In this document: piece after piece, positions 1 through 5,537 of the stretch | Position numbering within the stretch: the first letter of the stretch is position 1 | How the letters are laid out: every line of letters starts with the position of its first letter | NCBI GenBank assembly: GCA_003157315.1 | Contig: PMJE01000514.1 | Location: forward strand, 3,350-8,886 | Length of the DNA stretch: 5,537 bases | Reading direction: 5' to 3' | DNA from: Myxococcales bacterium | GTDB taxonomy: Bacteria > Myxococcota > Polyangia > Fen-1088 | Position numbers and translations under genes: made by a program | Notes under the pieces: model-generated | Seen by the model: the letters and a program-made list of their open reading frames with translations, nothing else | Told to the model about the DNA's origin: nothing | Databases searched by the model: none

Positions 1-665
1 TAGTCGACCGCGGTGTTGAAGGCCAAAGCGGCCAGGATGGCCAGCTTGTAGGTGGCGTCGTGGCCGTCTACATCCGCAGTGGGATCAGCCTCGGCATAGC
101 CCAGTTCTTGCGCTTCGCGCAGCACGGTCGCGAACTCGGCCCCCTCACGATGCATCTTGGTCAAGATGAAGTTCGTGGTTCCGTTGACGATACCGTACAG
201 GCGTTCGAAGCGGTTGACGGCCAGCGACTGGCCCAACGCATGGATTACAGGAATGCCGCCGCACGCGGAGGCCTCGAAGTGCAGGGTGACGTTGTGCTTG
301 CGGGCCAGGGCGAGTAGCTCAGGCCCCTTTTTGGCAAGTAGCTCCTTGTTGGCAGTGACCACATGCTTGCCCGCCGCCAGCGCCGCCTCCACCAGGGAGC
401 AGGCCGCCTTGACGCCGCCGATGACCTCGACCACGACGCGGATTTCGGGGTCGTCCAGCACCGCTCGCGCGTCCTCCGCGAGCAGCTCGGCAGGCAAGCC
501 GGTGGCCTTGCGCTTGGCTGGGTCTATGTCCACCGCCTTGCGCAGCTCGACCGCTACGCCGGTCTTGCGACGCAGGTTGTCTGCCTCGTCAACGAGGAGC
601 TTCACCACACCTCCCCCGACGGTGCCGCAGCCGATGACCCCCACTCCAAACTTGCCGGTCGCCAT
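1..665 (-). CDS. hom: Homoserine dehydrogenase, N-terminal part (cut by left window edge)
   Basis: Catalyses NAD(P)H-dependent reduction of L-aspartate semialdehyde to L-homoserine in the cytosol, the branch point to threonine and methionine. The gene reads leftward from an ATG at 665-663; 221 codons are present and no stop is reached, so the rest of the catalytic domain and any C-terminal ACT domain lie outside. Visible motifs: nucleotide-binding GxGxxG (G12-C-G-T-V-G17) in the first beta-alpha unit, VVTANKELLA (102-111), GGIPVI (136-141), NGTTNFILTKM (161-171) and GYAEADPTADVDGHD (189-203). By alignment to yeast Hom6, E192, D203 and K207 match catalytic E208, D219 and K223. The protein starts directly in the dinucleotide-binding fold, so this is the monofunctional enzyme, not an aspartokinase fusion. 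The start is supported by AGGAG (complement of 674-678) 8 bases upstream. Divergent from rimP; no functional link to that operon. Confidence 0.96.
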   Translation of the reverse strand, partial: MATGKFGVGVIGCGTVGGGVVKLLVDEADNLRRKTGVAVELRKAVDIDPAKRKATGLPAELLAEDARAVLDDPEIRVVVEVIGGVKAACSLVEAALAAGKHVVTANKELLAKKGPELLALARKHNVTLHFEASACGGIPVIHALGQSLAVNRFERLYGIVNGTTNFILTKMHREGAEFATVLREAQELGYAEADPTADVDGHDATYKLAILAALAFNTAVD

Positions 666-737
666 GACTAGTTCTCCTGAGATTGTTGCCGCGTTCTTGG
701 CGTTCGCCTTTCGGGCGAGTCGCGCACGGAAGGCCTA

Positions 738-766
738 CACCTAGCGCTCTTTCCGTCTGAGTTCAA
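738..766 (-). promoter_or_regulatory. Possible sigma70-type promoter for hom
   Basis: On the minus strand TTGAAC (complement of 761-766) lies 17 bases before TAGGTG (complement of 738-743). The -35 matches consensus at 4 of 6 positions and the -10 at only 2 of 6, so this is weak. Position and spacing suit a hom promoter, giving a leader of about 65 bases. No threonine- or isoleucine-rich leader peptide or attenuator is visible between it and hom. Confidence 0.2.
745..752 (+). promoter_or_regulatory. boxA-like octamer CGCTCTTT
   Basis: CGCTCTTT equals the first eight bases of the boxA antitermination element (YGCTCTTTAACA), which binds NusB/S10 and works with NusA. It is oriented toward rimP-nusA. 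It lies upstream of the best rimP promoter candidate and would be transcribed in the useful sense only if an operon promoter lies further left. An eight-base match may be chance. Confidence 0.15.
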
Positions 767-918
767 CGGTTGCAGGCACTCCGAAATTCGGCGTGGCGAG
801 GTGCGGTGACGGGAAGAGGAGCGGTTAAGAAGACGGTCGCGGTGAGCGCACGTGGGATCAAGAGTTGGGTATTCCCTCGCAATCGGACTCACGCGCAACG
901 CGGCGTGTCTGACGGCGA

Positions 919-947
919 TTGCAAGGAAAACGCTCCCGTGCTAAGAA
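919..947 (+). promoter_or_regulatory. Possible sigma70-type promoter for the rimP-nusA-ylxR-infB operon
   Basis: TTGCAA (919-924) and TAAGAA (942-947) are separated by exactly 17 bases. They match the -35 consensus at 4 of 6 and the -10 consensus at 3 of 6 positions. Transcription would start near 954, giving a leader of about 90 bases that contains the terminator at 983-1010. This is the best match I found in the region by eye; the evidence is position and spacing only. Confidence 0.3.
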
Positions 948-982
948 GCTGCTTCACCTAAAAGGCACACCCCAAAGTCGTG

Positions 983-1010
983 GGCGGGCCATTGAGCCCG
1001 CCTTTTTTTT
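983..1010 (+). terminator. Intrinsic terminator in the rimP leader (likely attenuator)
   Basis: GGCGGGC (983-989) pairs perfectly with GCCCGCC (996-1002) across the six-base loop CATTGA, followed at once by eight T residues (1003-1010). This is a textbook Rho-independent terminator, and the U tract makes it act only in the rightward direction. It ends 33 bases before the rimP ATG, and no gene upstream reads toward it. It therefore either attenuates the rimP-nusA operon or ends a short leader RNA. A comparable terminator-like element, the rimP leader, is known ahead of rimP in gammaproteobacteria, and E. coli NusA represses its own operon. I could not find a convincing antiterminator pairing by eye. 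The terminator structure is sure; the attenuator role is inferred. Confidence 0.85.
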
Positions 1011-1043
1011 GTCCAACGAGACCCCACAAGACATCCGCAGAGA

Positions 1044-1706
1044 ATGCGCACCGACCCCAACGTGCTCTGGCAGCTAGTCGAACCCCCGATTCAGGGGGCG
1101 GGGCTGGATCTCATCGAGTTGCAGTGGAATCGCGAAGGCGAAGGGTGGGTTCTGCGTGTTTTCATCGACCGACCCGCGCCACCCCACCTGCCGGGCGCCA
1201 GCGAACCACCGGCGGACGTCTTGCCTCGTCTCGCGGTAAGCCATCAGGACTGCGAGCGTGTCAGCCGGGATCTGTCGGCAGCTTTGGATGTGGCGGAAGT
1301 GATTCATCACACCTACAAGCTTGAGGTCAGCTCGCCAGGTATCGATCGTCCGCTGCGCCGCGAGCAGGACTTCCGGCGCTTTGCCGGCCAGCAAGTAAGG
1401 ATTCGTTGTACCGAGCCCAGCGAGGGGCGGCGGAACTTTTCCGGCGTGCTTCGCGGAGCGCAGAACGGCCAGGCCGAGGTCGATTGTGACGGCAAGGTGT
1501 ACAACCTGCCCATCGCGACCATCGCGCGAGCCAACCTGGTTCCGGACTGGGCCGCAGAGTTTCGCCGGCAAGCAGCCGGCGGCGAAGGCGGGTCCCGCCC
1601 GCCCGAGCTAGAGCAGAAGGGGGCGTGGGAAGGTTCCCATGGCGAGAGCAAGACACGGAGCGACGGAAGCGTTGCACCGCATGCGCCACACAGGAGTGTG
1701 TCATGA
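1044..1706 (+). CDS. rimP: Ribosome maturation factor RimP, with an insertion and a long C-terminal tail
   Basis: RimP binds the 30S subunit and assists its maturation around S12 and the central pseudoknot. The 220-residue product has the N-terminal KH-like half (about 8-95, with [10 protein letters not shown] at 35-44 and CERVSRDLS at 70-78), the family signature [15 protein letters not shown] (91-105) and the C-terminal Sm/SH3-like half (about 106-168, ending [10 protein letters not shown]). Two oddities: about 22 extra residues (45-66), Pro/Ala-rich, sit where most RimP proteins have a short loop, and about 51 residues (170-220) of Gly/Ser/charged low-complexity sequence follow the conserved core. 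Usual length is about 150-190. No in-frame alternative start lies between the terminator and the ATG at 1044, and the Shine-Dalgarno is poor (only GCAGAGA close to the ATG), suggesting weak or specially controlled initiation. Its TGA overlaps the nusA ATG. Confidence 0.95.
   Translation: MRTDPNVLWQLVEPPIQGAGLDLIELQWNREGEGWVLRVFIDRPAPPHLPGASEPPADVLPRLAVSHQDCERVSRDLSAALDVAEVIHHTYKLEVSSPGIDRPLRREQDFRRFAGQQVRIRCTEPSEGRRNFSGVLRGAQNGQAEVDCDGKVYNLPIATIARANLVPDWAAEFRRQAAGGEGGSRPPELEQKGAWEGSHGESKTRSDGSVAPHAPHRSVS
1563..1581 (+). other. GC-rich perfect hairpin at the end of the RimP core
   Basis: CGCCGGC (1563-1569) and GCCGGCG (1575-1581) are exact inverted repeats around AAGCA. A competing fold pairs TTCGCCG (1561-1567) with CGGCGAA (1580-1586). 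No U tract follows, so it is not a terminator. It falls where the conserved RimP domain gives way to the low-complexity tail. It may affect mRNA stability or be a by-product of GC-rich codons. Confidence 0.35.
1692..1696 (+). promoter_or_regulatory. Ribosome binding site that fixes the nusA start
   Basis: AGGAG lies 6 bases before the ATG at 1703, inside the last codons of rimP. It supports 1703 over the in-frame GTG at 1625, whose extra 26 residues resemble no part of NusA. Confidence 0.85.
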
Positions 1707-3109
1707 GTGAAGGAACCAGCCTGAGTCAGGTCATCGATCAGGTTTCCAAGGACAAGAATATCGAGCGCAAGATCCTAGTCGAAGCGCTGGAGTCGGCGAT
1801 CCTCACCGCGGCCAAGCGCGCTTTTGGCGAAGAGCGCGAGATGGAGGCCAAGTTCAACGATGCCACCGGACGCGTCGACTTGTTCCAGATCATCATCGTG
1901 GGCGACCCGGTGTCCAACCCGGCCAAGGAGATCTCGCTGGATGAGGCCAAGCAGTTCAATCTGCAAGCGGACGCGGGCGACGAACTGCTGTTCCAGATCT
2001 TTTTCGACGAGAAAGACCAGGCGCGGGCGGAGGAACAAGACGCCAAGTATGGGGCCTTGCTCAAGCTCAACCGGGCCTGGAAGACCTTCGGTCGCTTCGC
2101 CGCACAGACTGCCAAACAGGTCATTCTCCAGCGGGTGCGCGAGGCCGAACGCGACAACGTGTTCAACCAGTACCGCGACAAGAAGGGCGAGTTGATCTCG
2201 GGTATCGTGCGGCGCTTTGAACGCGGCAACATCATCGTCGATCTGGGCGGCGCCGAGGCGGTGCTGACGGTGCGCGAGCAGGTGCCACGCGAGTCGTTTC
2301 GGGCGGGCGACCGCATTGTGGCCTATGTGGTCGATATCGACAAGTCGGCGCGCGGTCCACAGATCATAATTTCCCGTGGCCACAAGGGCCTGCTGGAGAA
2401 GCTCTTCGAGATGGAGGTCCCGGAGATCTACGACAAGATCGTGCGGGTCGAGGCCTCGGCGCGCGAGCCGGGCGCTCGCTCGAAGATCGCGGTCAGCTCG
2501 CGCGATCGCGACGTGGATCCGGTGGGCGCGTGCGTGGGCATGAAGGGCTCGCGCGTGCAAGCGGTGGTGCAGGAATTGCGCGGCGAGAAGATCGACATTG
2601 TGCCCTACGACAACGACCCGGCCCGCTTCGTGTGCAACGCCATCGCGCCAGCCCAGGTTTCGCGCGTGATGATCGACGCGGCCAACCACACCATGGAACT
2701 GGTGGTGGCCGACGACAAGCTTTCGTTGGCCATCGGCAAGAAGGGCCAGAATGTTCGCCTGGCCTCGCAGCTCACCAACTGGCGCATCGACATCCACTCG
2801 GAAACCAAGATGCGCGAGGCGGAGGAGCGGGCGCGTGCTTCGCTCAGCGCCATCGAGGGGGCAACGCCGGAAATCCTCGAAGCGCTGCTGCGGGCGGGCT
2901 GGGGCTCGGCCGAGGCCGTGTCCCGGGCCGACGTGGACGAATTGGCGTCCTTGCCCGGGCTGGGCAACCGCGAGGCGGCCGCTCGTTTGAGCGCGGCGGC
3001 AGGCCGGGCTGCAGCGATTGAAGAACAACGGCGAGCCGAGGAAAAGGCGCGAGTTGAGGCCGTGGCGGAACCCGCACCGGCAGTTGCAGTGTCGGGGGAG
3101 ACGACCTAG
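1703..3109 (+). CDS. nusA: Transcription termination/antitermination factor NusA
   Basis: NusA binds RNA polymerase and nascent RNA and controls pausing, intrinsic termination and antitermination. The 468-residue product shows, in order: the RNAP-binding N-terminal domain (about 1-150, opening with [20 protein letters not shown]), the S1 domain (161-225), KH1 (about 226-298, GMKG at 279-282), KH2 (about 300-365, GKKG at 345-348, then QNVRLASQL) and a helix-hairpin-helix-like C-terminal module (about 381-437, [14 protein letters not shown]), ending in a charged, Ala-rich tail. It lacks the paired acidic repeats of E. coli NusA, in line with its shorter length. About 30 residues (100-129, [20 protein letters not shown] and onward) are extra compared with E. 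coli/Bacillus NusA, just before [14 protein letters not shown] recall a similar segment from myxobacterial NusA, which supports the taxonomic guess. It overlaps rimP by 4 bases (ATGA), so translation is probably coupled. ylxR follows after 15 bases. Confidence 0.97.
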   Translation: MSEGTSLSQVIDQVSKDKNIERKILVEALESAILTAAKRAFGEEREMEAKFNDATGRVDLFQIIIVGDPVSNPAKEISLDEAKQFNLQADAGDELLFQIFFDEKDQARAEEQDAKYGALLKLNRAWKTFGRFAAQTAKQVILQRVREAERDNVFNQYRDKKGELISGIVRRFERGNIIVDLGGAEAVLTVREQVPRESFRAGDRIVAYVVDIDKSARGPQIIISRGHKGLLEKLFEMEVPEIYDKIVRVEASAREPGARSKIAVSSRDRDVDPVGACVGMKGSRVQAVVQELRGEKIDIVPYDNDPARFVCNAIAPAQVSRVMIDAANHTMELVVADDKLSLAIGKKGQNVRLASQLTNWRIDIHSETKMREAEERARASLSAIEGATPEILEALLRAGWGSAEAVSRADVDELASLPGLGNREAAARLSAAAGRAAAIEEQRRAEEKARVEAVAEPAPAVAVSGETT

Positions 3110-3124
3110 CGGAGGCGGAAAACC

Positions 3125-3433
3125 ATGAGGCACATTCCTGAAAGAACGTGCATCGGCTGCCGGCGTGTCGTCCCGGCCAGCGAGCTGATTCGCCTGGCGG
3201 CGCCCGACGGGCGCGTGACGATCGCGACACGGCGAGGTGGTGCTGCGATGCCACGGCAGGGACGTGGCGCCTGGCTGCATCCCGCACTGGAATGCGTGGG
3301 CGCGGCGGTCAAGCAGCGGGCGTTCGGCCGGGCTTTTCGCGGCAGGGTGGACGGTCTGGATCGGGTTCGGCTTCTCGGCGACATGCGCGTGGCGCTCGGG
3401 GCTTCGGCGCAAGAGCAGGGTGAATCAAAATGA
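3125..3433 (+). CDS. ylxR: YlxR family RNA-binding protein (RNase P modulator RnpM)
   Basis: A small basic protein of the YlxR (DUF448) family, 102 residues, close to the family's usual 90-100. Family hallmarks are present: RTCIGCR (7-13) with the Cys9/Cys12 pair, GRGAWLHP (46-53) with C57 nearby, and [10 protein letters not shown] (66-75), the basic helix expected to touch RNA. In Bacillus subtilis the homologue RnpM binds the RNase P RNA and modulates its activity; transfer of that role to this organism is inference. The start ATG at 3125 follows GGAGG (3111-3115) by 9 bases, and only 15 bases separate it from the nusA stop. Its TGA stop (3431-3433) overlaps the first infB ATG. The nusA-ylxR-infB order is the family's classic context. 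The last 15 or so residues are not conserved as far as I can tell. Confidence 0.92.
   Translation: MRHIPERTCIGCRRVVPASELIRLAAPDGRVTIATRRGGAAMPRQGRGAWLHPALECVGAAVKQRAFGRAFRGRVDGLDRVRLLGDMRVALGASAQEQGESK
3417..3423 (+). promoter_or_regulatory. Ribosome binding site for infB, inside the end of ylxR
   Basis: AGGGTGA ends 6 bases before the tandem ATG ATG at 3430 and 3433, with the AGGG core 9 bases away. It favours this start over the in-frame GTG codons at 3484 and 3490, which have no comparable site. The first ATG overlaps the ylxR stop (ATGA). Confidence 0.65.
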
Positions 3434-5537
3434 TGAGCGGATATGAACGCAGAGATACCGGCTCAGAGCCGTCGGGCACGGCCGTGTCCGTGGCGAAGAT
3501 TCGCGTCTACGAGCTGGCCAAAGAGTTTGGCATGGCCCCCAAGAACTTGGTGGCCAAGCTCCGCACGCTGGGCGTCGAGGTTGCCAACCACATGTCGAAC
3601 CTGGACGGCGTTGATGCCGACCGGGTCCGGCGCGCGATTGAGCGCGAACGTCAGGAAAGTCTAGTCGAGGAACGCCTGAGCGACACGGTGATCCGGCGGC
3701 GGTCACGCTCGGCGGGGGCCGCCCGTCCAGCACCAGCGCCGCCTGCTCCTGCACCGCCGCCCCTGGCGGAGATTGAACCCCCTGCGCCACCGCCCGAGAT
3801 GCCACTGGTGACCGCGTCGGCCTCCGCACCCAGCGAGCCGGAAGTGGCGGCGTCTGTAGCAGAGGCCCACGCCCCCAGCGTGAGCGAGGTGACGGTAGAG
3901 GCGACGCCGGTCGCGGCGGAGGAGCCGGTCGGCGCCGCCCCAGCCGAGGTCGCGTCTGAGGCGGAGACTGAGCCCACCTTGCTGCCGGGTGAGGCAAAGC
4001 CGGTGTCCACGGTCCCGGTGCCAGTGAAGATTCCGCAACCGGTGGTGACCGGTTCGGCCGCCACCGGGCAATTTATCCAGCTGCCCGGTTTGGGCTCCCG
4101 CGAGGCCGGCGTTCCCAAGATCGAGATCAAGGACCGGGATGAGGAATTGCGCCGCATGGGACGGGGCGGCCTCATTTCGCGTGGGCCGGGTGGCCGCGAC
4201 TGGCGCGCGCCGGGGGCACCCGGGCAGCGGCCGGGCGGGCCACCCCGCAAGAAGGTCGCGATGGCCGGCAAGAAGCTCAAACAGACGCTCATCACCACGC
4301 CGGCCGAACACAAGCGTGTGATCCGCATGGGCGAGACCATCGGGGTGGCTGACCTGGCTCAGAAGATGGGCGTCAAGGGCAACGAGGTGGTTAAGAAGCT
4401 TTGGGCGCTCGGCATGATGGGCGTGAACATCAACCAGAACATCGAGCTCGACGCCGCCAGCCTGATTGCTACCGAGTTCGGCTATCAGGTGGAGTCCACT
4501 GCCTTCAACGAAGAAGAGGTCATCTCCGAGGGCCAGGTGGTCGACGACCCCGAAGATCTGGTGCCGCGTGCTCCGGTGGTGACCGTGATGGGCCACGTGG
4601 ACCACGGCAAGACATCTCTGCTCGACGCCATCCGCAAGGCCAACGTGGCGGCCGGCGAGGCCGGCGGTATCACCCAGCATATCGGGGCGTATCGCGTTCA
4701 CACCCCGCAAGGCGACGTAGTGTTCCTGGATACGCCTGGCCACGAGGCCTTCACCGCGATGCGCGCGCGCGGCGCCCAGATGACTGACATCGTGGTCATC
4801 GTTGTCGCGGCCGAAGAAGGCCCGATGCCACAGACCATCGAGGCCATCAAGCACGCTCAGGCAGCCGAGGTGCCCATACTGGTGGCCATCAACAAGATCG
4901 ACAAGCCGGGCGCCAACCCGGCCATGGTCAAGACCCGCCTGATGGAGCAGCGCCTGGTCGGGGAGGAGATGGGCGGCGAGACCATCTATGTCGAGGTGTC
5001 GGCCAAGACCAAGCAGGGCATTGACCGGCTGCTCGAGATGCTGGCCTTGCAAGCCGAGGTGCTGGAGCTGAAGGCCAATCCCAAGAAGGCGGCCAAGGGT
5101 CACGTGGTGGAGGCGCGCCTGGATCGAGGTCGTGGCGCCATCGCGACCGTGTTGGTCAAGGAAGGTACTTTGCGCGTGGGCGACCTGGTGGTGGCCGGCG
5201 AGGCGTATGGAAAGCTTCGCGCCATGTTGGGCGACAAGGGCCAGAACATCAGCGAGGCTCCGCCTTCCACGCCGGTCGAGTTGCTCGGCCTGGATGGGGT
5301 TCCCGAGGCGGGTGAGATTTTCAACGTCGTCGCTGACGAGAAATCGGCCAAGGCGCTGGTCGAACACCGGCGCGAACTGCGCAAGCGCAAAGAAGCCAGC
5401 AGCAATACGCGCGTGTCGCTGGAGAACATCCTCGAGAAGATCAAGCTGGGCGAGGTCAAAGAGGTGCGCATCGTGCTCAAGGCCGATGTGCAGGGTTCGG
5501 TCGAGGCCATTTCCAATGCCTTGCGCAACCTGTCCAC
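3430..5537 (+). CDS. infB: Translation initiation factor IF-2 (cut by right window edge)
   Basis: GTPase that recruits fMet-tRNA to the 30S subunit and promotes subunit joining. 702 codons are present with no stop. From the ATG at 3430: a first IF2_N domain (about 21-72, [12 protein letters not shown]), VIRRR (87-91), a Pro/Ala then Glu/Ala-rich disordered linker (about 95-210), a Gly/Arg-rich stretch (about 235-270), a second IF2_N domain (about 295-350), and the G domain with G1 GHVDHGKT (388-395), G2 around [10 protein letters not shown] (412-421), G3 DTPGHEAF (434-441), G4 NKID (488-491) and G5 SAK (524-526). Domain II follows, and the window ends in domain III at [19 protein letters not shown]. 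All catalytic motifs are intact, including the switch-II His438. The start is uncertain: typical family N-termini align with GTG 3490 (VAKIRVYEL), but the Shine-Dalgarno and stop-start overlap favour 3430. Missing are the rest of domain III and domain IV. Confidence 0.97.
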   Translation, partial: MMSGYERRDTGSEPSGTAVSVAKIRVYELAKEFGMAPKNLVAKLRTLGVEVANHMSNLDGVDADRVRRAIERERQESLVEERLSDTVIRRRSRSAGAARPAPAPPAPAPPPLAEIEPPAPPPEMPLVTASASAPSEPEVAASVAEAHAPSVSEVTVEATPVAAEEPVGAAPAEVASEAETEPTLLPGEAKPVSTVPVPVKIPQPVVTGSAATGQFIQLPGLGSREAGVPKIEIKDRDEELRRMGRGGLISRGPGGRDWRAPGAPGQRPGGPPRKKVAMAGKKLKQTLITTPAEHKRVIRMGETIGVADLAQKMGVKGNEVVKKLWALGMMGVNINQNIELDAASLIATEFGYQVESTAFNEEEVISEGQVVDDPEDLVPRAPVVTVMGHVDHGKTSLLDAIRKANVAAGEAGGITQHIGAYRVHTPQGDVVFLDTPGHEAFTAMRARGAQMTDIVVIVVAAEEGPMPQTIEAIKHAQAAEVPILVAINKIDKPGANPAMVKTRLMEQRLVGEEMGGETIYVEVSAKTKQGIDRLLEMLALQAEVLELKANPKKAAKGHVVEARLDRGRGAIATVLVKEGTLRVGDLVVAGEAYGKLRAMLGDKGQNISEAPPSTPVELLGLDGVPEAGEIFNVVADEKSAKALVEHRRELRKRKEASSNTRVSLENILEKIKLGEVKEVRIVLKADVQGSVEAISNALRNLS
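4249..4263 (+). promoter_or_regulatory. Possible internal translation start within infB
   Basis: AAGAAGG (4249-4255) sits 5 bases before an in-frame ATG at 4261 (Met278 counted from 3430). This lies between the disordered linker and the second IF2_N domain and opens with MAGKKLKQT, where conservation resumes. E. coli infB makes shorter IF-2 forms from internal starts ahead of the G domain, so a short isoform here is plausible. However, lysine codons alone (AAG AAG GTC) create this Shine-Dalgarno-like run, so it may be chance. Confidence 0.3.

Larger units (their letters stand above)
666..1043. other. Divergent intergenic region between hom and rimP
   Basis: About 378 bases separate two divergently read genes. 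Open frames in it on either strand (for example minus 898-668 and plus 770-961) give Arg/Ser/Pro-rich translations with no recognisable motif, so I read the region as non-coding. I see no tRNA, no known structured RNA and no repeat. It contains the hom ribosome binding site (complement of 674-678), weak promoter-like matches for both directions, a boxA-like octamer at 745-752 and one strong intrinsic terminator at 983-1010 pointing toward rimP. In some gammaproteobacteria a tRNA gene sits ahead of rimP; none is visible here. Confidence 0.8.

Noticed and set aside
704..718. Small hairpin TCGCC/GGCGA in the hom 5' leader
   Set aside because: Five base pairs, no U tract and no competing structure near the hom ribosome binding site; too weak to call a regulator.
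668..898. A 76-codon minus-strand open frame ending just before hom, considered as a leader peptide
   Set aside because: It is Arg/Ser/Pro-rich with no threonine or isoleucine run, no hairpin that would serve attenuation, and no convincing ribosome binding site.
890..907. Inverted repeat CACGC/GCGTG upstream of the candidate rimP promoter, considered as an operator
   Set aside because: Only five base pairs around an eight-base GC-rich spacer; expected by chance at this base composition.
770..961. A 63-codon plus-strand open frame ahead of rimP
   Set aside because: No motif and no clear ribosome binding site; it overlaps the candidate promoter, and the region reads as non-coding.
840..1010. 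A tRNA or other known structured RNA ahead of rimP, as some bacteria have
   Set aside because: I found no tRNA T-loop signature, acceptor pairing or familiar RNA motif; only the terminator hairpin is convincing.
1625..1702. Extended nusA start at GTG 1625
   Set aside because: The extra 26 residues are unlike any NusA, whereas ATG 1703 has AGGAG at 6 bases and gives the canonical N-terminus.
1775..3412. A 545-codon open frame on the minus strand across nusA and ylxR
   Set aside because: It is antisense to two well-conserved genes, has an Arg/His/Ala-rich translation and crosses the nusA/ylxR junction without its own signals.
3703..5367. A 554-codon open frame on the minus strand across infB
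   Set aside because: It lies wholly opposite infB, which has intact GTPase motifs. Its translation is His/Leu/Gly/Arg-rich without a recognisable domain, as expected for the complement of GC-rich coding sequence.

Overview
The window is high-GC DNA (roughly two thirds G+C) carrying ordinary bacterial core genes. It looks like a deltaproteobacterium in the broad sense, and probably Myxococcota. The main evidence is NusA: its S1, KH1 and KH2 blocks read like deltaproteobacterial NusA, and its N-terminal domain carries an extra charged segment (about residues 100-129) that I recall from myxobacterial homologues. The IF-2 sequence around its second N-domain and the gene order rimP-nusA-ylxR-infB agree. 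The phylum call is an inference from remembered family features, not a search result.

Layout. Positions 665 down to 1 on the minus strand hold the first 221 codons of homoserine dehydrogenase (hom); the rest lies beyond the left edge. Positions 666-1043 are a divergent intergenic region. It holds a possible hom promoter, a possible rimP promoter at 919-947 and a clear intrinsic terminator at 983-1010, only 33 bases before rimP. From 1044 to the right edge, four plus-strand genes form one tight operon: rimP (1044-1706), nusA (1703-3109), ylxR/rnpM (3125-3433) and infB (from 3430, cut off at the right edge in the middle of IF-2).

How the genes work together. The operon joins ribosome maturation (RimP), transcription elongation, pausing and termination (NusA), an RNA-binding protein tied to RNase P (YlxR/RnpM) and translation initiation (IF-2). 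The rimP/nusA and ylxR/infB junctions are ATGA overlaps, and nusA and ylxR are 15 bases apart, so co-transcription and translational coupling are expected. The terminator just before rimP fits premature-termination control of the operon, possibly feedback by NusA. hom is metabolically unrelated and transcribed away.

No novel system is visible. The points worth a second look are the leader terminator, two lineage-type insertions (RimP and NusA), a long RimP tail, a possible internal start in infB and the uncertain infB start codon.
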